Origin: Pseudolabrys sp.
GTDB taxonomy: Bacteria; Pseudomonadota; Alphaproteobacteria; Rhizobiales; Xanthobacteraceae
Assembly (NCBI GenBank): GCA_026125895.1
Contig: JAHCKG010000010.1
Location: 78,652 to 142,651, forward strand
Direction of reading: 5' to 3'
Length of the DNA stretch: 64,000 nt
Shown here: one piece after another, positions 59,077-64,000 of the stretch
Layout: the number at the start of each line of letters is the position of its first letter
Position numbering within the stretch: position 1 is the stretch's first letter
The notes under the pieces: generated by a model
Told to the model about the DNA's origin: nothing
The model's input: the letters and a program-made list of their open reading frames with translations, nothing else
The model's database searches: none
Program-made: the position numbers and the translations under genes

Positions 59077-60267
59077 ATGATGGCCGACGACACCCAGAAC
59101 TATCGCCCCGAGACCAGGCTGGTCCATGCCGGGACGCTGCGCTCGCAATACAACGAGATGTCGGAGGCCATCTTCCTGACGCAGGGCTATCGCTACGAGA
59201 GCGCCGAGGATTGCGAGGCGCGCTTCTCCGGCAAGATCCCGGGCTACGTCTATTCGCGCTACTCCAACCCGACCATGGACATGTTCGAGAAGCGCATGGC
59301 CGCGCTCGAAGGCGCCGAGGCCGCGCGCTCGACCGTCACCGGTATGGCCGCGGTGACCAATGCGCTGATGGGTCTGGTCCGGGCCGGCGATCACGTCGTC
59401 GCCGCCAAGGCGCTGTTCGGCTCCTGCCGCTGGGTCATCGAGGAGTGGCTGGCGCGCTTCGGCGTCACCTTCACTTTGGTGGACGGCAAGGACCTCGACG
59501 CCTGGAAGAAGGCGGTGCGCAAAGAGACCAAGGTCTTCTTCATGGAGACGCCGACCAACCCGACGCTCGAGGTCTATGACATCGCCGCCGTGGCCGAGAT
59601 CGCGCGCGGCGCCGGCGCCAAGCTCGTCGTCGACAACGTGTTCGCGACGCCGCTCTACCAGAGCCCGCTTCAATTGGGGGCCGACGTCGTCGTTTATTCG
59701 GCGACCAAACACATCGACGGTCAGGGCCGCGTGCTCGGCGGCGTCATCCTCGCCAGCGAGAAGATCATCGCCGATCACTACCACAACCTGCTGCGCCAGA
59801 CCGGTCCGACCCTGCCGCCGTTCAATGCCTGGGTGCTGCTCAAGGGCCTCGAGACGCTCGGCATCCGCGTCGAACGCCAGACCAGGACCGCGGCGGCCGT
59901 TGCCGACAAGCTCGCCGGCCACGACAAGCTGACGCGGCTGATCTATCCCGGCCGCGCCGATCATCCGCAGGCCGACATCGTCAAGAAGCAGATGAAGGCC
60001 GGCTCGACGCTGATCGCCTTCGAGGTCAAAGGCGGCAAGGAAGGCGCCTTCCGTTTCCTCAACGGGTTGAGGCTGACGCAAATCACCAACAATCTCGGCG
60101 ACGCCAAGACGCTGATCACGCATCCGATGACGACGACGCATCAGCGGCTGACGCCGGAGCAGCGCGCCGAACTCGGCATCGGCGACGGTCTGGTGCGGCT
60201 GTCCTGCGGCCTCGAGCATCAGGACGACATCATCGAGGACATGCTCGGCGCCCTCGACAAGGTGTGA
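59077..60267 (+). CDS. metZ: O-succinylhomoserine sulfhydrylase
   Basis: A 396-aa PLP enzyme of the Cys/Met metabolism family that makes homocysteine directly from O-succinylhomoserine and sulfide. Motifs: ETRLVHAGTLRSQYNEMSEAIFLTQGY near the N-terminus, YSRYSNPTMDMFEKRMAALEGAE, FFMETPTNPTLEVYD and VVYSATKHIDGQGRVLGG with the PLP lysine in SATKH. AAGGAG lies upstream of ATG 59077. SAM-II control upstream supports methionine biosynthesis. Which acyl donor is used (succinyl or acetyl) is inferred from the alphaproteobacterial metZ context. Confidence 0.94.
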   Translation: MMADDTQNYRPETRLVHAGTLRSQYNEMSEAIFLTQGYRYESAEDCEARFSGKIPGYVYSRYSNPTMDMFEKRMAALEGAEAARSTVTGMAAVTNALMGLVRAGDHVVAAKALFGSCRWVIEEWLARFGVTFTLVDGKDLDAWKKAVRKETKVFFMETPTNPTLEVYDIAAVAEIARGAGAKLVVDNVFATPLYQSPLQLGADVVVYSATKHIDGQGRVLGGVILASEKIIADHYHNLLRQTGPTLPPFNAWVLLKGLETLGIRVERQTRTAAAVADKLAGHDKLTRLIYPGRADHPQADIVKKQMKAGSTLIAFEVKGGKEGAFRFLNGLRLTQITNNLGDAKTLITHPMTTTHQRLTPEQRAELGIGDGLVRLSCGLEHQDDIIEDMLGALDKV

Positions 60268-60292
60268 GACGCGGCGCCGGAAATATTCGGTG

Positions 60293-61093
60293 TCAACGGG
60301 CGTTGGAGGCCTTGGCCGCCACGATCGGACGCTTCACCGCTTCGGCGATGGCGACGCCAAGGTGGTGTGCCATGCAGGCATAGCCCCAGTCATTCATGTG
60401 CAGGCCGTCGGCGATCAGGAACGCCGAGAACGGCAGACCATCTTCGTTCCAGCGCTTCATCGCCTCGAAGCGGCGGAACAGACCGACATCCTCCTGCTTC
60501 GATACGTTGGCAATGAAGTCCACCATCTGCGGCGCCAGCGGCTTGGCGATCACCTTCGGCGCATATTGCGGATCGATGAGGATGACATCGGCGCCGGCGG
60601 CGCGGATCCGGTTCAGGCCGTCGCGAATGGAGGCGCCGCGGCCCGTCATGGCATGGTCGCGGATCAGCGAATTGGTGCCGAGCTGCCACAGCACGAGGTC
60701 GGGCTTCTGCGCGATCACCGCGCTGTCGAAGCGCTTGAGCATGTCCGGCACTTCCTCGCCGTTCACGCCTTGATTGATCACACTGAAGCGCTGCGCCGGA
60801 AACTGCTTCTCCAGTTCGACGCCGAGCCGGCTCGGATAGCTCGCAGCCGGCGACGACGCGCCGGCGCCCGCCGTCGATGACGAGCCGATGGCGACGATCG
60901 TGACGGGCTGTTGCTTTTCGATCTTGCGCGTGACGTGGGCGAGCGATCCGCCGAGCCGCATCAGATCGTGCGGCGTCGCGCAGCGCGGCTGCGGCGCGAT
61001 GGGTTCGGCGAAAACGGCGCCCGGAACAGACAAGACAAACAGAGCCGCAGCGAGCGATTTCGTCGCCCGGCCGGCGAGATCGAAGAGCGTCAC
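60293..61093 (-). CDS. Exported SGNH/GDSL hydrolase 1
   Basis: A 266-aa exported esterase-like protein with a signal peptide (about 10-29, ending VFAE). The SGNH blocks are complete: VTIVAIGSSSTAGAG (Ser), INQGVNGEEVPDML (Gly), LVLWQLGTNSL (Asn), and the Asp-His pair in IADGLHMNDWGYACMAHHLG. Block III sits at about residue 140. Such enzymes often deacylate glycans or lipids. The neighbouring OpgC-type acyltransferase and a second SGNH protein suggest envelope-glycan modification. It starts with GTG. Confidence 0.88.
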   Translation of the reverse strand: MTLFDLAGRATKSLAAALFVLSVPGAVFAEPIAPQPRCATPHDLMRLGGSLAHVTRKIEKQQPVTIVAIGSSSTAGAGASSPAASYPSRLGVELEKQFPAQRFSVINQGVNGEEVPDMLKRFDSAVIAQKPDLVLWQLGTNSLIRDHAMTGRGASIRDGLNRIRAAGADVILIDPQYAPKVIAKPLAPQMVDFIANVSKQEDVGLFRRFEAMKRWNEDGLPFSAFLIADGLHMNDWGYACMAHHLGVAIAEAVKRPIVAAKASNAR

Positions 61094-61126
61094 GGTTTCA
61101 TCCCCAAGCGCAGTGTTTCTTGCCTG

Positions 61127-61906
61127 TTATTTATTACCGTCTGTCGGCAGGTCCGGTTTGGCAGCCTCGAGGACGAGATCGGCCAATAAGCGCCCGATAC
61201 AGTCGTGCACCCGGCCGGCCATATCAAGTTTTTTCGTCGCCGAATAGAAGTCAAACGTTCCCTGGTCGGACCACGCTTTCATGAGGCCGAAACGGTCGAA
61301 CACCGGCACTTCCTGCTGCACTGCAACCCACCGCATGTTTTCGACATAGACGCCCAGCGCGATCATCGACTCGGTGCGCGGGCTATACTGCGGGTTGATG
61401 AACATGACGTCGGCACCCGCCGCGCGGGCCTGCGCGATGCCCGTTTCGAGCGCGGCGCTGAACTGGTCCGGATCGGCCGCCTGCATCGCGTCGACCGTGC
61501 CGGTCTGCCAGAGCATCAGCGCCGGCCGCGACGTCGCAAGCTGGGCCGGCAGGGTTTTGACCATATCGGCGGCGGTGCGGCGCGATTTGACGTCGGTGAC
61601 AACGGAAACCGTCACGCCCGGCAGTTTCTTGCTCAGAGCCTGCTGCATGCGGGCCGGATAGGAATGCGCTGCGCCGTTCGGCCCAGGCAGTTGCGAGGAC
61701 CCAGCGCCGACCACCAGGATCGACAGCGACTTGTTGGCAACGGCTTTCTTGACGCGATTGAGCGGATAAGCCACGGCGAACGGCCCGCCATCGACGCCGC
61801 ATTCGGTCGGCTCGCCGGCATGAACCGGAGCGGCCAGACCGAGGAACATGGCTGCAAGGCATACCGATACCGGCATACCGCGCCCCGATGGACGCCCCCA
61901 CTTCAT
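61127..61906 (-). CDS. Exported SGNH hydrolase-like protein 2 (degenerate)
   Basis: A 259-aa relative of the preceding protein with an N-terminal signal peptide (about 11-30). Block I reads LVVGAGSSQLPGPNG, with a serine, and NPQY and the general fold match the first SGNH gene. The usual GTN becomes GTV (LWQTGTVDAM), and the C-terminal DxxH pair is not in its usual form (KLDMAGRVHDCIG). It may therefore be inactive or have altered specificity. ATG 61906 overlaps the OpgC stop by four bases, so it is translated together with it; the frame upstream of that ATG is shadow. Confidence 0.75.
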   Translation of the reverse strand: MKWGRPSGRGMPVSVCLAAMFLGLAAPVHAGEPTECGVDGGPFAVAYPLNRVKKAVANKSLSILVVGAGSSQLPGPNGAAHSYPARMQQALSKKLPGVTVSVVTDVKSRRTAADMVKTLPAQLATSRPALMLWQTGTVDAMQAADPDQFSAALETGIAQARAAGADVMFINPQYSPRTESMIALGVYVENMRWVAVQQEVPVFDRFGLMKAWSDQGTFDFYSATKKLDMAGRVHDCIGRLLADLVLEAAKPDLPTDGNK

Positions 61907-63075
61907 GTATCGCCCCCGGCCAAGCTCGGCTTGGCGGCCTGCGTCTTGGGACCGGACCCCGATCCGGAACCCTGGCGCTCGATGGTCCTGTACCACGAAA
62001 TCAGCCACGCCGCGCCAGCCATGATCGCAATTCCCGCGACACTGACAAGGATCTGAACCGGCACCCGGTTTGACACCTCGGTGAAAACGAAATGGCCGGC
62101 GAAGGACAGGAAGACGCCGAGGCAGAAGATGCCCAGCGAATGCGCGCCGCACAGGATCGCCGGCTTGAACCATGGCGATTTCAGCGCCGGCCAGTCCCGC
62201 GGCACCAGCCGTACCGTGATGATCGCCAGCGCCAGAAAATGCAGAATGCGCAGCACGTCGAGATTGGTCTTGTCGATCGGATAGATCACCTCGCCGACAA
62301 TGGTCGGCACGTACGCGCCGAGCCCCGGAACGTGCCAGGTCATGGCGATGAAGAAGGCAAGCAGCAGATAAGCAATGGCCAGCACCAGCGTGACCGGCGA
62401 GTTGATCGCCCGCGACAACCGCGCCGCGCCGCCCAGCGCGCACCACGCGCCGAAGATGAAGAGGAACTGCCAGGCAAACGGATTGAACACCCAGACGCCC
62501 TGCGGCCAGGCCGGCAGGTTCCAGCCGAACAACCAGGACAGCGAATAGATCGCGCCGGACGCCAGCAACGCGCTGTTCGGCGACCGCATCAACAGCCAGA
62601 GGAACGGCGCGAAGCCGAGCAGCAGGACGATATAGAGCGGCAAGACGTCCATGTTCACCGGCTTGAACTTGAGCAGCATCGCCTGGATGATCGTGACGTC
62701 CGGGTTGTTGAGGAAATTCAGCACGCCCATTTCTTCGGAGTACAGCGGGTTCTCGAAGGAGTGGGCGATGTAGGAAATTTCGGCGAGGTAGATGGCGAAC
62801 AGGAAGATGTGGGCAACGTAAATCTGCCAGGCGCGCTTGAGCATCCGCGCCGCCGCGATGAGAAAGCCTTTGAGGCGCATCGACCGGCCGTAGACGAAGG
62901 CGACGGTGTAGCCGGAGATGAAGACGAAGATTTCGGTGGCGTCGGAGAAGCCGTAGTTGCGGATCGTAATCCAGCTCACCGCGTTGGACGGGATGTGGTC
63001 GAGGAAGATGAGCCAGAGGGCCAGCCCGCGAAACAGATCGAGCCGCAGGTCACGGTCGGTCGTGGTCGGCACCAT
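61903..63075 (-). CDS. opgC: OpgC-domain membrane acyltransferase
   Basis: A 390-aa integral membrane protein with about ten TM helices and the OpgC pattern: RDLRLDLFRGLALWLIFLDHIPSNAVSW, then EIFVFISGYTVAFVYG near residue 50, and a Gly/Ser-rich cytosolic tail. OpgC succinylates osmoregulated periplasmic glucans, using an acyl-CoA donor at the inner membrane. It overlaps the second SGNH gene by four bases and lies just upstream of it, suggesting a glycan acylation/deacylation unit. No glucan synthase (opgG/opgH or ndvB) is in the window. Confidence 0.9.
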   Translation of the reverse strand: MVPTTTDRDLRLDLFRGLALWLIFLDHIPSNAVSWITIRNYGFSDATEIFVFISGYTVAFVYGRSMRLKGFLIAAARMLKRAWQIYVAHIFLFAIYLAEISYIAHSFENPLYSEEMGVLNFLNNPDVTIIQAMLLKFKPVNMDVLPLYIVLLLGFAPFLWLLMRSPNSALLASGAIYSLSWLFGWNLPAWPQGVWVFNPFAWQFLFIFGAWCALGGAARLSRAINSPVTLVLAIAYLLLAFFIAMTWHVPGLGAYVPTIVGEVIYPIDKTNLDVLRILHFLALAIITVRLVPRDWPALKSPWFKPAILCGAHSLGIFCLGVFLSFAGHFVFTEVSNRVPVQILVSVAGIAIMAGAAWLISWYRTIERQGSGSGSGPKTQAAKPSLAGGDT

Positions 63076-63165
63076 GGACGGCTTTTCTTTCCTGCACCGC
63101 TTCGGCCATAATCAAATACCAAACCCGGCCGGCCGCAAGCGCGTCGCACAGGATTAAGGCATAAG

Positions 63166-63558
63166 ATGTACCGCGCGGTCACCCGCAAGATCGAAGTCAC
63201 CGTAAAGCCCCGGTATCTTTCCGAGCGGTCGTCACCGGCCAGCGGTTATTTCTTCTGGGCTTACACGATCGACATCGTCAACCGCGGCGAAGAGACCGTC
63301 CAGCTCAAAACCCGGCACTGGCGCATCACCGATGGCTTCGGCCGCCTTCAGGAAGTCAAAGGCGCGGGCGTCGTCGGCGAGGAACCGGTGCTCAAACCGG
63401 GGGAATCCTTCGAGTACACCAGCGGCGTGCCGCTGCCGACGCCGTCCGGCTTCATGGAAGGCAGCTACGGCATGATCACCGAAGACGGCCGCGGCTTCGA
63501 AATAGAAATCCCGTTATTTTCCCTCGACATGCCGTCAAAGGGCCGCGTCCTGAATTGA
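63166..63558 (+). CDS. apaG: ApaG family protein (Co2+/Mg2+ efflux type)
   Basis: A 130-aa single-domain protein with the FnIII-like ApaG fold. The family pattern is full: VTVKPRYLSERSSP, YFFWAYTIDIVNRGEETVQLKTRHWRITDG, VVGEEPVLKPGESFEYTSGVPL, and GFMEGSYGMITEDGRGFEIEIPLFSL. In enterobacteria apaG mutants show cobalt resistance and altered Mg2+ efflux; the biochemical role is unclear. AGGA stands upstream of the ATG. It lies alone, divergent from the OpgC operon and followed by a palindromic repeat. Confidence 0.93.
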   Translation: MYRAVTRKIEVTVKPRYLSERSSPASGYFFWAYTIDIVNRGEETVQLKTRHWRITDGFGRLQEVKGAGVVGEEPVLKPGESFEYTSGVPLPTPSGFMEGSYGMITEDGRGFEIEIPLFSLDMPSKGRVLN

Positions 63559-63560
63559 GA

Positions 63561-63693
63561 CTTGTCCTGGGCGCGCTGCAACACGCAGTGTTGCTGCGCA
63601 GACCCGGGACCACCTCAGACTCTGAATTCGCGACGGTCCCGGTTCTGCAGCGCGGCATTCGCTTCGCTCACACCGCGCCGCGTCCGGGACAAG
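63561..63693. repeat. Palindromic intergenic repeat (family 1, copy 2)
   Basis: Starts CTTGTCC and ends CCGGGACAAG, with an internal CCGGGACC/GGTCCCGG pair, like the element at 7784-7919. The middle loops differ (about a 130-base copy), so the two are diverged members of one family. Confidence 0.7.
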
Positions 63694-63695
63694 AT

Positions 63696-64000
63696 TTAGG
63701 GCAGGCAGCCGGCAAAGCGGCCGAGCGCCGGCTTCGGCACGATGGCCAGCACGGCGCCGCCGGCGGAAAAATTCTGCAGGCGCTCGACCTCGGGCTCGGC
63801 CAGGGCGACGCAGCCCGCAGTGCCCGGCGCGCCGGGTTTACGGATATGGATGAAGATGCAGGAGCCGCCTTTGGCCGAACGGTCGGTCGGGTAGTCGACC
63901 AGCAGGCCGCGGCGATATTCCGGCACGCGCCACATATTCTCGCCGCCGACTTTCCAGCCGACGCGGGCCCGCGTCGTGATGGTGTTGTAGGCCGGCGATG
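63696..64000 (-). CDS. L,D-transpeptidase (YkuD-type) catalytic domain, 5' part outside window
   Basis: The C-terminal 100 residues of a YkuD-type L,D-transpeptidase. The catalytic pattern is present: GSCIFIHI with the His and, 15 residues on, GTAGCVALAE with the nucleophile Cys. Upstream, SPAYNTITTRARVGWKVGGENMWR is read in frame to the window edge. The family forms 3-3 peptidoglycan crosslinks or attaches lipoproteins. The N-terminus is missing, so signal peptide and full length are unknown. Confidence 0.88.
   Translation of the reverse strand, partial: SPAYNTITTRARVGWKVGGENMWRVPEYRRGLLVDYPTDRSAKGGSCIFIHIRKPGAPGTAGCVALAEPEVERLQNFSAGGAVLAIVPKPALGRFAGCLP

Noticed and set aside
1-64000. CRISPR array or restriction/defence island
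   Set aside because: No regularly spaced repeats, Cas, restriction or known defence genes were recognised.

Overview
The window looks like a chromosomal segment of a high-GC alphaproteobacterium of the order Hyphomicrobiales (Rhizobiales), closest in flavour to Bradyrhizobiaceae/Xanthobacteraceae. Reasons: the argH/tlpA divergent pair with lptM and lysA, a long (about 370 aa) alphaproteobacterial-type dCTP deaminase, a SAM-II riboswitch in front of metZ, TlpA plus an SCO protein, and dispersed palindromic intergenic repeats. No rRNA operon and no CRISPR array were seen. No gene-free stretch exceeds about 300 bases.

Layout. 1-5.5 kb: an operon on the minus strand, argH - small ORF - lptM - lysA - DUF4175/TIGR02302 membrane protein (cut by the window edge), divergent from tlpA. 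5.5-17 kb: housekeeping and small accessory genes: ArsR regulator with an SRPBCC-VOC fusion, a GST, 3-hydroxybutyryl-CoA dehydrogenase with etfA/etfB, a PduO-type cobalamin adenosyltransferase, a GspE-N-like/GT2 glycosyltransferase, SCO with a small membrane protein, a secreted polysaccharide deacetylase and a TauE/SafE permease. 17-32.8 kb: a pfkB-type kinase, then a minus-strand block of RTX/FecR giant protein, type I secretion ABC protein, HlyD adaptor and CHASE2 adenylate/guanylate cyclase. Next to it on the plus strand lie a cyclic-nucleotide-gated K+ channel, an MBL-fold hydrolase, a membrane-anchored cNMP-binding protein and a transglutaminase-like cysteine peptidase.

33-45.8 kb: a nearly complete ectoine/5-hydroxyectoine import and catabolic locus. 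It holds DoeD and DoeC homologues, the EhuABCD transporter, EutE/DoeB, EutD/DoeA, EutC, EutB, the MocR-type regulator EnuR and a divergent Lrp/AsnC regulator. EutA is not present. Genes eutB to ehuA are mostly joined by 4-base stop/start overlaps. A 9-base motif (CATTACAAT) occurs twice in the enuR/asnC intergenic region and once upstream of eutB.

45.8-56.5 kb: an integrated 10.7 kb element bounded by perfect 48-bp direct repeats, one of which lies in an intact tRNA-Gly(CCC). It encodes a PC4-like protein, an HTH protein, a head-closure adaptor, HNH nuclease, large terminase, HK97-type capsid, protease, portal, connector and a tyrosine integrase. No tail, lysis or recognisable small-terminase gene is seen. 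It therefore resembles a capsid-forming phage satellite (cf-PICI-like) rather than an ordinary prophage. In the excised circle, a GTG overlapping the integrase stop would open a reading frame running through attP into the PC4-like gene.

56.5-64 kb: GlsB/YeaQ-family membrane protein, Maa/NodL-type acetyltransferase, dcd, metZ under a SAM-II riboswitch with its own terminator, two SGNH hydrolases and an OpgC-type acyltransferase, apaG, and a truncated L,D-transpeptidase.
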